DNA of 64,000 nt from Blastocrithidia nonstop (taxonomy: Eukaryota; Euglenozoa; Kinetoplastea; Trypanosomatida; Trypanosomatidae), in NCBI GenBank assembly GCA_028554745.1, contig JAQOTN010000048.1, positions 434,001-498,000 of the forward strand, written 5' to 3'. Every line of letters begins with the position of its first letter. Positions within the stretch are counted from its first letter, which is position 1. The position numbers and the translations under genes are program-made. Shown piece by piece: positions 36,183 to 48,521 of the stretch. The notes beneath the pieces were generated by a model, which was given only the letters and a program-made list of their open reading frames with translations, had not been told where the DNA came from and searched no databases.

Positions 36183-37226
36183 ATGAGCAGCACGCTCAAC
36201 AATTTTTAGATTTAGTAGAAACAGTAGGCTAATTCGCATCAGCAACATCATAAACGACATCATACTCATAATCACTAAAAGCATCAGAATCAAAGTGATA
36301 AGAATAAGCCAAGCAAAAGCAGTAATAGTACAAAAATTTAGAAACGTCACCACAAAGGCGAGCATGTCTCTTAACAAAAATCGCACAGTCATGCGAATAA
36401 AAAGAGTGAACAAGTTACAAAAGTAAAGTAGTTAAAGGATTAAGCCAGCATTGAAGCATTGTGTGCAACATATCCTAATAACGTATGCGCAGATTGCGGT
36501 GAAAACGGTACTCGATGGGCATCTGTTAATCTAGGTGTGTTTATTTGTATTCGTTGCTCAGGATTTCACCGTGCACTTGGTGTACATGTGAGCAAGGTTA
36601 AATCGACTACGATGGACAAGTGGAACAGCGTAGAAATAGCATGAATGAAAGCACTGGGCAACAGTAAAGGTAAAATATTATACGAGTCTAATTTACCATA
36701 GAATATAAAACCAAATCCTGCAACTCGTGGTTATGTAAGTGATGATGAGCTGAAACATTTTATTGAGCAGAAGTATGTGAAAAAGGCGTTTGCAATACAT
36801 AACCTTGCCAAAATAGTGAAAAAATTGTTAAAGTAAGGCAACGTACCTCAGTAAGGCATAAAGGAAGAGAGTAATGACACTAGTTAATAGTACGACAGTA
36901 AAATCAAATCAAATTATAAATAAAATGACGATACACAATCTGGTAAGGCTAATATAACTACAACATCATTATCGTCATAACAATAATAGAAAAAAGTGAA
37001 CAAGCCAAACAAAATTGATAGCAAAGAAGCTATGCGCTCTTTGTACGGAGATAATACTATAAGTGTAAATAACAGCTCATTCAATAACACTAGTGACAGT
37101 GCACGAAGAGAAAAGAAGAAAAAATTAAAGACACAAACCATTCACGGCATCTTTGGTGTAGTTAATGTTCCACCTGAAGAATACGATGAGCGACTTAATC
37201 AAGTACTAAACGCATTTTAGCAATAA
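36183..37226 (+). CDS. ArfGAP domain protein (SMAP/AGD-like)
   Basis: GTPase-activating protein for Arf GTPases, acting in vesicle traffic. After a 90-residue Lys/His/Ser-rich N-terminus comes a full ArfGAP zinc module, C-x2-C-x16-C-x2-C ([20 protein letters not shown], then CIRCSGFHR) with the catalytic Arg in FHR. The C-terminal ArfGAP helices follow ([44 protein letters not shown]), with TGA for Trp and TAG for Glu inside them. The tail is Lys/Asn/Ser-rich and ends with a short hydrophobic segment ([20 protein letters not shown]). The end is taken at TAA TAA (37224-37229); a TAG at 37218 is read as Glu. Length about 347 residues. Confidence 0.87.
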
Positions 37227-37776
37227 TAATACACCGTATTGCAAAGTAGCAGGGCAACTCATATTATTTAATTTATAATGTTTACTATTATCAGTTTATT
37301 TATTATTATTTTTTTGCGACAAGCAATCACACACAAAAAAATTAATGAAACAAACTTGCAATAAGATTGTGGTTTCCCCTTTATCTTGTGTAATATCAAT
37401 ATCATAATAATATATTAATTTATAACAAGATTTTTCCTTTATTGATATTTTTCATCTACTCAAATATTAATTTCTAGAAAAATTTTCACTTGCATCTTTA
37501 ATATAAATTATATTTATTGTTAATTTTTTGTATTATTAACTTAAGTAATTTGCGTTTGGTTCTGAGTAATGATCGCAAAAATGTATGTTAGTGTGAGGAC
37601 AAATTATTCTTTGTTGCGCGTTATTTTCTTTTTTTCAACATTTAATTTTACTTTAAGCAATCACCATTACGCTAATAACATCACAATAAATATAAATTAA
37701 CTATTGTTGATATAAAGTCATCATTAATTTTTATCATTGTTATTAACATTAATTATATTTACTGCATAATTCAGCG
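37227..37776. other. A/T-rich spacer
   Basis: Low-GC spacer, no gene seen. TTCAG immediately precedes the next ATG (AG at about 37773) after T-rich sequence. Confidence 0.5.
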
Positions 37777-39162
37777 ATGTCGATATCAAGCGAAGACGCT
37801 CAAGTGCTGAATCGAGTGATCAGCACATTGATTGCACACCCTGACCTAATTAACAGTGATGAGTTGAGTAAACTTCGAAGTTGGGCTGAAAGCTGTGGTG
37901 CTAAATTTACTTTTACAGGTGTATACACACACGATAAGGTGGTAAACAAACAAGACAACGAAGAAGAGGAGAACGAGAACACATCATAGTAGCAAGAACA
38001 CCGTAAACAACACACATACAACGAAGCATAATTTGAAGAAGATCAGTAGCGCTAGCATCGTACTCAGACCGGTGAAAAGACAACAGCCGCAGAAGATAAC
38101 AAACATGACAAAAAGAAAGAAAGTGAGGATGAAGACGAGGAATAGGAAGAAGAAGAAGAAGAAGAAGAAGAAGAAAATGAAGAGGAAGAAGAGCACAGTG
38201 AACCCGACAATGACCTATGGACGATGGATGATGAGAAAGAAGGTGAATCTGGTGCAAATGCTGATGATGATATACCACAAACCGAATCAACCGAGGTAAG
38301 TGAGGAGGATGAAGATAAAGCACGTAACTTGAAAGCCGAAGCAGCAGACTTTGCCAGTAAAAAAGATTACGAAAACGCGATTGCCAAGTTAACCGAAGCG
38401 CTCAAGATTATGCCAAGCAATGCGATGTATTGGGGATTGCGTAGTATGTATCAACTTGAGTTGCACCATCCTGCGGCAGCGTTGCGTGATGCGAACAGGG
38501 CACTGAATATTAATCCGCAGAATGTGCGTGCACTACGTGTTCGTGGTACTGTGCGACGTCACACCGGAGACTACGAAGGCGCACTAAAGGACCTGAATGA
38601 TGCTCAGATGGTAGATTATAGCGAAAGTGTAAATGAGACGATGAAGTTTGTGCAAGCACGCGTGAGTGCGCGGCATGCACGTGAGCGTGCCAAGGCACTT
38701 GCCGCAGAAGCAAAGGCTGCCAAAGCACGCGAAGCACGGCGACGACAAGCAGAGAAAGCGTACAAGGAACAACAAAAGCAACAACAACAACAACATCAAC
38801 GAGCTAATCCGTTTGCAGGGACAGGAAGAGCCGGTGGTGAGGCTGGCATGCCACCCGGTATGTCTAATCTGTTTCAGGATCCGTAGGTTATGGCGGCGAT
38901 GCAGGATCCGTAGGTGCTTCCTAAAATTTTACAGGCCTTGCAAAATCCAGCAGAGGCGATTAATCTGCTGCAAGACCCTAAAGCCGGTCCTGTGATGCGT
39001 AAGTTAATGGAGCAAATGAACAGCGCAGGTGGAGGTGCCGTTCCACCTGGCCGAGGACCAGCTGGTGCGTTTCACCACACAGCCCCTCCCCCACACCCTC
39101 ACCCAACTCAACCGCAGCAGGAACCAAAGCCAACTTCATCTAAAAAAGATGATCTTGATTAA
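37777..39162 (+). CDS. ST13: Hsc70-interacting protein Hip (ST13)
   Basis: HSP70 co-chaperone that stabilises the ADP-bound chaperone-client complex in the cytosol. The N-terminal dimerisation block (residues about 10-45: LIAHPDLINSDELSKLRSWA) matches the family. A long acidic, Lys-rich linker follows, then three TPR repeats at about 176-290 (KDYENAIAKLTEALKIMPSN, HPAAALRDANRALNINPQNV, GDYEGALKDLNDAQMVD). After them come a charged Ala/Arg/Lys helix, a short Gly/Met-rich hinge and the C-terminal DP/STI1 motif (MAAMQDPEVLPKILQALQNP). Both DPEV-type Glu residues are TAG, a strong marker for UAG = Glu. The TPR region has no reassigned codons at all, unlike the flanks. Length 461 residues against about 370 in animals; the extra is the acidic linker. 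Confidence 0.9.
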
Positions 39163-40245
39163 AATTGTTATTCAGCTAATGCACACTAAACAAACAACAA
39201 CAACAACAACAACAACGACAATAAAAGCAATAAGTCTTAACGTTTATTTTCTTATATTTTAATTTCTTTCGGATAAAATCAGAAAAGTAATTACTGTATT
39301 ATTTTTATACCGTTAAAAGAAAAGATATGAGATTATTAATTTTGCAATATCTTTATTCATTTTATCAAAAGCTCAATAGCACATAACTATTTGTTATATG
39401 TGACAGAAATGTAATTATTATCACACAAATTTGTTTTTCGAAATAGCTACTATTGTATTTTTTTGTTTAACAAGATTAGTGTGTAATAAAAATTCTATAC
39501 AACTTTAACTAATATCATTCACTTTAGTTATTACGTTTATTTGGTCGAAAAGAAATAATACACGATTTAATAAAAACTATTTATATATGTATAATATTTG
39601 ATGTGAAAGATTTGTCTTGTTGCAAATATATATCCACTTATCTAAGATTGATTGAAAGAAAAAGAGAAAATTTTTTTTGCTTGAATTTAGTCTATACATG
39701 GTAGTACGTTAACTGCTATTTTAATTTAGTTTTGGTGGAGTAAACATTTGCATCAATCATCAAGAATATGATAAAAAAATAACAACACGAAAATTTATTT
39801 GTTTACTGTTAGTCATTTGTGAACACGTTGTTATAACAATTCAATAGAACAAGTTAAAGTATGAATATTTTTGACTCACTATTTTGACTTACAAACAATA
39901 TATTTAGTTCAAATTTGATATTATTTGGTTTGTATTTATTGTTTTGCATGCGTAAAGATATACTAATAATGCAAATAAACTGCAGCAATGACAATTATTA
40001 TTTTTAATGTTATCAATCTATGTGAATGAATATAATTAAAACAGTGGAATGTTTTTGCAAACAAATTCAAAAATGTGCAACATTTTCCCTCTTTTTTTGT
40101 ATTGTGCGTATTATATTGTTATTTAGTTTTCTTTTAGCTTTATTTTATAGTATAAACATAAGTACATATAACATAGTTACAATATTTGTTGCTGCTGTTT
40201 TTTGTGTGAAAAGCAAATCAATTGTTGCATTTGCTCACTTGCATC
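39163..40245. other. A/T-rich spacer
   Basis: About 1.1 kb of low-GC DNA. A (CAA)n stretch at about 39195-39217 lies just after the Hip stop. The hydrophobic ORF at 40026-40268 looks like T-rich spacer. TTTGTTGCTGCTGTTTTTTGTGTGAAAAG at about 40183-40212 could serve as acceptor for the mini-gene that follows. Confidence 0.5.
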
Positions 40246-40479
40246 ATGTCGTCCAAGTAAAACGATGAAAGCTGTAGTCAGACCAACAAAGCATATCTGT
40301 TAACTAGTAAATAACTGAACTTTACTGACACCTGCAATTCGTGCAAAGCAGATGACAGAATCGGATATTGATGTGCTGTAGTTGCCATGCTACTTGTGAT
40401 TGTAATTTGACTGAAATGAATTGCAGATTTGTTTAATTATCGCAACTCATCTAATGTTTTTCCCGTAACAAACAATTAA
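40246..40479 (+). CDS. Possible small single-pass membrane protein
   Basis: A candidate 77-residue protein starting MSSKENDESCSQTNKAYLLT. An acidic, Ser/Thr/Cys-containing N-terminal half is followed by one hydrophobic helix (CAVVAMLLVIVIWLKWIADL) and a short polar tail ending at TAA, with another TAA three codons on. Local GC is well above that of the spacer. Codon-position composition (purine first, pyrimidine third) favours this frame over the overlapping frame starting at 40266, which also reads sensibly. Four reassigned codons are needed. No family recognised. Confidence 0.5.
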
Positions 40480-40810
40480 ATAATATAATACGCATTTACT
40501 AAACTATAGACTTTCTTATTTATTATATATATTTATTCTTTTCTTGGAATGTCTTTATATTTTTTGCGTGTACAATATTGCTCTTTTCTTTGCACAAACA
40601 TACATTTCGTAAAATTTTATTTATTATGCACATTCAATTTTTTGTTTTCACCTTCACTGCACTAGCTTGGAATTTATTATTTAACAACGTTATATTAAAA
40701 TTAATATAAAATTAGCATCTTTACACTTTATTACCTTTTCATCCTCTCGTCTACTCTTTTCTTTTGCATATAAAAGATTATTTATCAAAGTGACAAACCT
40801 GAAATTGTAA
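40480..40810. other. A/T-rich spacer
   Basis: Low-GC, T/C-rich spacer. No gene seen. Confidence 0.5.
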
Positions 40811-41920
40811 ATGTAAAAACCATTTTACGGTCGTACGGGTTTGTTAACTGAGATTGGGTTTGTTACAGATAGAATAGTGTCATCAAATACTTCATTAGTC
40901 GAACGAACATAAGAAAACGTAATAGCAAAATTAGTGTAAGAATAGATTCCGAATCAGACTAAGTTTGCTAAACAAGCGTTGAAGTGACAACCAACGCTGT
41001 TAATGTTGCCTCAGACTTTACTTGATTACTTTTTGCATGTAGATGAAGCAATTCTTATTGACGATGATGAGTTTGGTGTTGACGTTAGTTTAGCTAATTA
41101 CTTACGTTTGTCGTGCATTACATAAATTTTATGGAAAGTCCAAAATGCGACACGGGCAGAATAGCGTAAAATATATTGTGTACATGTGTTTCGATGATTT
41201 AATGCGCATCGACCGCAATTACGGTAGATTAAAAACGTATTAGAAGGCAAACTTAGCTGATATGTGCCGTCATATGATTTAGTCACCTTTCATGATGGTA
41301 AAGAAGTGTACAGACGGCGAAACATATCACATCGTGCGGTAACGCTTATCGGCAAAGATGAGAGCGTCAATCATTACGTTCTGCGGCACAACGGGTGTTC
41401 TAGTCAGCATGCTGTAATGCACGTAAACTTTGTATTTACGTATGAATAAAAATTGATGTCGTACATATAGTAATATTTTTTACACCACAGAAACAATAAC
41501 GGTAAATTAACTCATAGTAATAATGATCATAGTATAGATGACCGTGATTGCAACACAGAAACGCGAAATGACGATCCAAATATTTTTGAATGAAACGCAA
41601 ATCAAGCAAAAGATATTGTCAGTTGTGCTTGAAATGCATTAATTAACTTGTAACAAACTGGCGATGTGCAACATGATGCAAACATACTAAAGGAAACTGG
41701 GCAGAAGTAGCCTGCAAAATGCCTATCTGCTAACAAATTTGCATAATTGTGGTCAGTAGAGTTAATGATCACCGATCTTGCATCTACAAATGGCACAATA
41801 GTGTAGGGTGAAAGGTTAACACCATTTACGCCATTTAGGCTGATTGAAGGCGACCATATCTCGTTTGTGGGATCACCGTTCACGTATATGATTGCTCATT
41901 CCATGACATAGTTGTCATAA
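40811..41920 (+). CDS. FHA-domain protein with an insertion inside the domain (SNIP1-like fold)
   Basis: FHA domains bind phosphothreonine peptides in nuclear signalling, RNA processing or DNA repair. The start is MEKPFYGRTGLLTEIGFVTD. From residue about 155 the FHA strands appear: DLVTFHDGKEVYRRRNISHR, VTLIGKDESVNHYVLRHNGC, then SSQHAVMHV, the conserved Ser-x-x-His. The second half, VELMITDLASTNGTIV and GERLTPFTPFRLIEGDHISF, comes about 95 residues later, after an Asn/Asp/Glu-rich insertion. The last stretch (SPFTYMIAHSM) ends the fold. The N-terminal 150 residues are unrecognised. SNIP1 and its relatives share a terminal FHA with an insert, so that is the nearest guess. The end is taken at TAA 41918-41920; TAG 41909 precedes it. 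Confidence 0.78.
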
Positions 41921-42154
41921 TCAAAAATAATTGTAAACATTTCACACAAGTATAAAAATTTGTGTTGTTTACAAATGACTTTTGAATTTGGTTTGTTTTC
42001 TTTTTGTCAAATTATTTTAAATATGAAATAACTTGTTAAATGATGACAATGTTACAATAACAAAAAAAACACCTTTTTATATTTTATGTAATTTTTTTAA
42101 AAACTTTCTTTCTATAAATTATAGAAATAACATAGGTTGTAGGTTTGTATTGAA

Positions 42155-44380
42155 ATGATGTAAACATCAATAAGTCAAAGTGTCGTCTTCAACGGTCATT
42201 TGTTGCTGAAGTAGCAAGCGGACTTACTGGCTGTGGCAACACCGTCTGATATCAATTATTTATAGTTTTTACGCATAAAGCGAAATGCACAACAACGTCG
42301 AACTGCTCAGTTCACTTTCTTACAACGACTAATGTCATAACGTGATACAAAGCAACATCAACTAAATTAATTGTTTGATCAGAAAGTGTAGAAAAAAATT
42401 AGTGAGGAGCTGCTCAATAGCTGAAACAATCTATTATAACTTGACAAAATCAATAATCCGGTGTTGTCGTTATCGTCTAGCTCAAACTTTGCACTGCCAG
42501 TTACGCTGAATGATAATTCAAGATTTTAGACCAATACAAAACAATCACCTGTAATAGCAACAAATGTGCAAGCGACAACAGGGGCAAACAGCATGATACA
42601 TCAATCATCCAACAAAGTAGCAGATTAATTACCTTCGCATAAAAATAATGATGGCAATGCAAACGACAATGATGTCAATTATACTCAGCTGCAATATTCA
42701 TTCGGTGTCAATGACTCGCTTTGTTATGGTCGCATTTCACGTAATATTACCAATGAAGTTGATTTATCATTGCAAAGTAAACACATTGCATAGACAGATT
42801 GTGTGGCTTCTGCACACAACAACAATAATAAGTACAAAATGTATAGTAATAATTATAATAATAGTAATGATGATAATGTTAACGATAACGTCAGAAATGT
42901 TAATGCAATGCAAAGCACCACTATACAGTTATTTACATTCAAAGCTAATACTGCTAACAAAATTGATAATGATGGTCGTTATTTGCAGCAACAAAATATA
43001 CATACAACACATGTACATGCACACAGTGACGGCAACTCTGGGTATAAAGAGCAAGCTGAGCAAAATGATGAGAGCAATGCATCAAAAGCAGCAGTAACAA
43101 CACATGAGCATTTCTAGCAGCCTCGTTTGTCCAGTTCGTCTATGTTGTGTCAAAAGCAAGATGAAAACACTGACACCAAGTAGAGCAGCTCAACAATGCA
43201 GTTTGCATCTGCAATAAGCAATAACAACGATAGTTAACATGCAAACGCACAATAGAAAAGAGTCAATACTGTACAGAAGAGGTAATCGTTTGACGAAAAA
43301 CCTGCTGTGGCATTAGGCAAGGCGAAAATGTACCATGACAGCATCAGCAACAGCGCCAACACTGAATTTCTACCTCTCAAAAAATTGTGAAAGGCAGATG
43401 AGCTTGTCTACAATGATGAGGTTATTAACAGCAGCTCACACACATCTCCCGCAAAAAAACAAAATTAACTGCATAAGCAGATAAATAGCTCATCTGCAAT
43501 TAACGGTGTTGCAAGCTGTTTGTTAGTAAATCATACACGACAAGAAGAAAACGAACAATAAGACGAATAGTTAGAAGTGAAGTAAATTACATTGTTGCCG
43601 TGTCCTAGATGTGGTCGTACATTTGCACCGTAGCGTCTGGCACGTCATCAGATTGCGTGTGAGAAGCAGCGAGAGATGTAGAGCCGACGACGAGCCGCAA
43701 ACAAACTTAATAGTTCGTATAGTCAATTGTCAATCAATAGCAACAACAATAACAACAGTAACAGTATCACTGCTGTGATTTCCAGCAGACAACGTCATTC
43801 GAATAGTGCAATGCAGGATCAGCGTTAGGCAATGTCGTCCGTCTCCACCTCTGCAATCAGTCGAAGCAGAAATAATAATAATAATAGTAATAATTACAAT
43901 TACAATAGTAATAATAGCTACAGCAGAAACAATAAAAGCGGATATAATGCAAGCCTCTAAAACTCACATTCAAGTTTTGCACCGGTATACGTGTAATTAT
44001 CTGCAAATCGGCTACAATCAAACGGAAATGTCATCAACGCACATCACGATAGCGTTCAGCTGCGTCATTCACTGTAGCTCAATCGTACATAAACTAGTCA
44101 AAATAACGAAGAAGGTAGAAGTTTGACAAACAGTCTTCGTGGCAGTCGTGCACGTGACGTTGTCCCTAAAAGTAATAAGCCGAGCACCAAGGTAGACACA
44201 ATGAGGTTGTCCATGCAGACAGCTGACGAGGTTGGCGACGATGGTCGTGTACTTTGCATTTACTGCGGTAGACGGTTTGCACCTACAGTGGCATAGCGTC
44301 ACATACCCTTTTGTGAAACTAAACATACTCGTCAATAACGATAATAACACAGTAAAATTAATGCAGTTCAAAAAAATTAA
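42155..44380 (+). CDS. Two-finger zf-C2HC protein (ZC2HC1-like)
   Basis: About 741 residues. Two C2HC zinc fingers of spacing C-x2-C-x11-H-x3-C are seen at residues about 483-502 (CPRCGRTFAPERLARHQIAC) and 701-720 (CIYCGRRFAPTVAERHIPFC); in both, a TAG encodes the Glu before Arg. This double module is the hallmark of the ZC2HC1/FAM164 family, common in flagellated eukaryotes but of poorly known function. The rest is low complexity: Asn/Ser/Gln-rich with a basic N-terminal helix (FLRIKRNAQQRRTAQFTFLQ). The end is uncertain: TAA at 44336, TAA TAA at 44342-44347 and TAA at 44378-44380 are all in frame, and I extended to the last because the intervening codons still look coding. Confidence 0.78.
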
Positions 44381-45490
44381 ATTTATACATTTATTACTTA
44401 TTATTTGAAGATATAAAATATAGTTCGTTTGACAGGCTGAATTTTACTTTGCGTGCGGATTTTTACACCAGTAATTGCGTAAATTTTTCTTTTAAATTTT
44501 TTTTTGTGTGACAATAAAAAAGACAGCAAATAAATATTGTACATCATGAAGAGAAGGCTAACATAGGAAAAATTTTAGCCAAAGCAGCACATTCTATCTG
44601 AAGATAACGCGCAAAACTGTATTATACATATTATTTTTTTAACAGTATTTTTTAATATTATAATTTTAACATCGTTCTGTTGTTTTTTGATGTTTTTTTT
44701 GATCACTTTAAAACTAGTTTTTGTAATATTATTAGTTTTTCTATTTATCCAGTGTATCTGTATATGGTGTCAGCGCTGTATCAATAATTTTTTTCATGTT
44801 TTTACTATACATACAAATTTAATAGCATAAAGTCTTTGTGTCTTTGTATTGTACCAAACATAGACAGAATATCGCAAACTTTGTATAATACGTTTATTTT
44901 TTTCTCGCCTTTGTTTTTCACTAATAAATAAACAGAGTTATGAACAAAGTTTTATGTGTAACTTTCTCTGAAATATAGGTAATTGTTAGCATGCATGTAC
45001 CTAGGAGAAAAAAAAAAGAATTGAGCTAAGCGGAAAGTTTGAGTAAGAAGATAGTCAGTGTTTGTTACATCTACAACAAATGTTGTTCGAATTACTTCTT
45101 CTCAGTTAGCATTTATTAATTTACTACACATTTATATGTGCGCGATATAATGAATTGCAATATGAATATATATTTGTATATATATATTTACTTCATTTAA
45201 TTTTGGTGTTGCATCTACAATAGCATTGACACAAACACAATTTAAGTATTGTTGATTTATTATTCACAATAATATTGTATGGTGCAATAATGTTTCGCAT
45301 ATCGCTTTTCTTATTATGCAGGTATATAATTACTCAAACGTTGTATGCTGGTTTTGTTAATTTACAATTTATTGATTATATTCAAAATATAAAAGAAAGT
45401 AAAGCTAAACGTAAAGTATATTGCAAGAAAAGAAAAACATAGATTGATAGCTTTTATTTGTTGTCGACATTCAGACAAGCACTAGTAGTT
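44381..45490. other. A/T-rich spacer
   Basis: About 1.1 kb of low-GC, T-rich DNA without a supported gene. An in-frame ATG for the next gene also lies at 45458. Confidence 0.55.
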
Positions 45491-45892
45491 ATGGGCGGTA
45501 AAAAGGGCAACAATGCACACGATGCGAAGGCATCAGGCGCAAACAGCACAAAGAGTGAAGGCAAAAACGACAAGGGTAAGAAGGCTAAAGACAGCAGCGG
45601 CGGATCAGGCTACACAAAGGTTAAGGTGCGACACATATTATGCAGTAAGCTCAGCAAAGCAACAGAAGCGTTGACCAAAATTAATGAATAGCACATTGCC
45701 TTTGCAGACGTTGCAAAGTAGTATAGCGAAGACAAGGCACGTTCAGGAGGCGATTTAGGTTGACAGACACGCGGGCAGATGGTCGGACCATTTCAGTAGG
45801 CGGCATTTGCGCTGCCTATTGGTGGCATGACCTCATAGCCTGTCAAGACCCAATTTGGTTATCATATTATTCTGGTAGAAAACAAGGCGTAA
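45491..45892 (+). CDS. PIN4: Parvulin-type peptidyl-prolyl isomerase (PIN4/Par14-like)
   Basis: A 133-residue protein, the size of eukaryotic Par14. The N-terminal 45 residues are Lys/Gly/Ser-rich and unstructured (MGGKKGNNAHDAKASGANST), as in PIN4, followed by one complete parvulin domain: VKVRHILCSKLSKATEALTK, FADVAKEYSEDKARSGGDLG, then TGA-encoded Trp (45761-45763), MVGPFQEAAFALPIGGMTSE and TQFGYHIILVE. It catalyses cis/trans isomerisation of prolyl bonds. PIN4 lacks the WW domain of PIN1, as here. TGA at the invariant Trp and TAG at three near-invariant Glu positions make this a clean demonstration of the code. The single TAA after VENKA is the stop. Confidence 0.93.
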
Positions 45893-46366
45893 GACATTAT
45901 GTTCAAATACAATTTACACTGGCAGAAAAACAACAACTATTTTTTCAATTATTTATTAGTTATCAAATTTCTCAATATACTGTTTTCACTAAATATTGTT
46001 GTAGTAACGTCGTAATAATAAAAACTTTTACCTTTCTTTTTTTCTTTTTTTTTGTAAATGATGTTGTTATGTGTATAAAAATATTATGTTTTGTTTCGAT
46101 TACATGTCGACAGTTGTATAGATTTATGGCAAACTTACCCTAACTATTTCACTTACTCTTGTTTATTTGAAACTTTATATTCTTTTTTTTAAACAATATA
46201 CGTTTAAATTAAATTTATCCTTGCAATAAATCTCAATTCATTTTGTAGTAGCATTATCTTCTTTAAAACTATACAAATATCAATCAAGATTTACCTATTC
46301 ACTCATCAACAATACTCAAAGCAAAATATTATTTCTTTTAACAAAAGAAAACAAAAGATAACAATT
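45893..46366. other. A/T-rich spacer
   Basis: Low-GC, T-rich spacer with no supported gene. Confidence 0.5.
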
Positions 46367-47350
46367 ATGCCCTTCTGAAGCAATTACGTTAACACCAACC
46401 CATAAGTCGATGATGACGATCTGCCTTTACCTCAACATCGCCTCATTGATGACTATGGTAATCAGAAGGCCTGTGTTACCCCATAAAAATCGCAGCTGAT
46501 GGCATCAATAAAGCAATCGTACTTTGTGCGCGCCTTGTCGCGTCGAAGCCGCTAGCCTAAGCAACAGTATCAGCAGCATCATTCATATCAATATCGCTAC
46601 CATCATCATCATCAACCCATACATAGTAGCAAACATTATGCAAAAAAGTCCTCTCCATTTTCGTCAAAACGACGTGCATAAATCGTATCTGTTATTAAAG
46701 AGACGCTAACCAGTCCCTTCAAGTATATGGTAGATCACGGCAGACGCAGTTTGTCCTCCATCTCTTCCATGTCACTCAGCCCATACACTCAAACACGCTC
46801 ACGATCGCGTTCAAGCTCGCTTACACATCACACCAAACACACACATAACTCACGAAAGACAACTCGATCTGCAAATACTAAAAAGCGAGCACGTAGTCTG
46901 GTGCATCACAGTAACAAAACTAAGTCATCCCGTTCACGATCACCATCATCATTATCAGCTTCTGCAGCTTCATCATCGTCGTAGTAGTTGTCAACATCAC
47001 CAGTGTCACACGTTAATTTGTCGCCTATCCCACCACACACACAAACGTTGCAACATCAACCGCATCAAATGACATCGTCACCGCAGCCTAAAAAACCTGA
47101 ACAGGCAGTAACACCACCAGCGAGTAAGCGGACTCGACACTCGTCCAATCAGGCGTAGCGTTTGCACAGTTCAAACAGTGGCAGCGGGAAGAAAACATCT
47201 AAACAGTCTCACACCTCAAGCACTCCGTGCAATTAGTGGTCTGTCTCTTCGTTACGTCAGTACGCCAAGCAACACAGCATTCCTATCAAAGGACTACGTA
47301 ATAAAACCGATATCGTAAACGCCATCACATGTGCCACTTTACATCCGTAA
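46367..47350 (+). CDS. Ser/Arg/His-rich protein with a C-terminal SAP-like motif
   Basis: About 327 residues from MPFWSNYVNTNPEVDDDDLP. The middle is low complexity: His/Gln/Tyr-rich, then Ser/Arg-rich in SR-protein style (TQTRSRSRSSSLTHHTKHTH) and Pro/Ser/Thr-rich. The last 30 residues (WSVSSLRQYAKQHSIPIKGL then RNKTDIVNAI) match the SAP motif, two short helices binding DNA or RNA in nuclear proteins. A nuclear RNA- or chromatin-associated role is inferred from SR plus SAP composition; the identity is not known. It ends at TAA 47348-47350, with another TAA two codons later. Confidence 0.7.
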
Positions 47351-48521
47351 AATTAAAGTCTGATTGATTATATAACTGATTTGACAAATAAGTAAATAAG
47401 TTTATAATAAATTAAAAAATTGGTTGGTTTAATTATAGTTTTGAAGAGAAAATATTTATCAAATTTGTCGTGAAAGAAAAAATGCTCTATTATATACTGT
47501 TTGCATTACTGATAAGATTTTTCCATTAAATAATGATTGCTTCAGCTTGCTTAATATTTATGTTTAGGAGTTCTTACATAACAATCTTACAAATTTTATA
47601 AAAAATTATCATGTAATTTTTTCAGATATCACAATTGTTTCGTAAAAAAATAAATCTATTGCCATTAAAACAAGTTTCAAATTTGTTTTGACGTATAATG
47701 TTATGTTTGTTTATTTTTAGTTAAGATAGATACTTCTTTTAAACTTATACATTATTGACAGCGTACGCGTTTAAAAAATGAAAAATAAGCTTAGCAAATA
47801 TCTTCATTCTTCAAAGTTTGCATGTTTTCTGTTTTTCACTAATTTTTTTAAAAATATTATTATTTATAGAGGCTTTATTAGTGCTTTTCTTGTCATTTTA
47901 TGTTTATATACACTATGTCATATACAATCAATAGATGAGCACATTGAAAAGTTCTCAAATACATGAAACGCTTCGTAAATATACTCTTTTTTTTATTATT
48001 TCGAGGACATGACATCAAGCAAATACTATTGTTCAAATAGAAGTTTGTCGAGATTATTTATAGATATTTATTGAATAGTTATGACAGTTGATGTTTTTCG
48101 ACGCTTTTTTTTTTGCTTCTAAATATAGCATTTAGATAGACTGTAACAATGAAATCGTGTTAGTGCTGATGTTGATGTTGTTTTTTACAATGTACTATTA
48201 GAAGCACAAATGTGTACGAGTGTGTCTGTCTGTGTGTGTATGTATGTTTTATCAACAATTAGATAAAAAAAATTATTCATTTATCATTTTGGTGTTTATC
48301 TTCAAAACGACGCTTTACAAGCTTTTACTACATTATTATATAGATGCTACTTTTGTTGTATTATGTGATGTAATCAAAAGTTATATTTTTATATTTACTG
48401 CTTTTTATATAAATATTTTTTTTCAGCATGTATTTTTGTCTTTTGTGAACAAGTACGTGCAAAAAACGCAAGTTGAAACATTAATATATAAATATAAAAA
48501 GATATAGTAGCTATTATTATT
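47351..48521. other. A/T-rich spacer
   Basis: About 1.2 kb of low-GC DNA. ORFs at 47778-47966 and 48220-48507 are Phe/Tyr/Ile-rich and look like T-rich spacer. No supported gene. Confidence 0.55.

Noticed and set aside
37913-38323. Minus-strand ORF of 136 residues
   Set aside because: It is antisense to the Hip acidic linker, its His/Leu repeats come from GAA/GAT repeats, and Hip is clear on the + strand.
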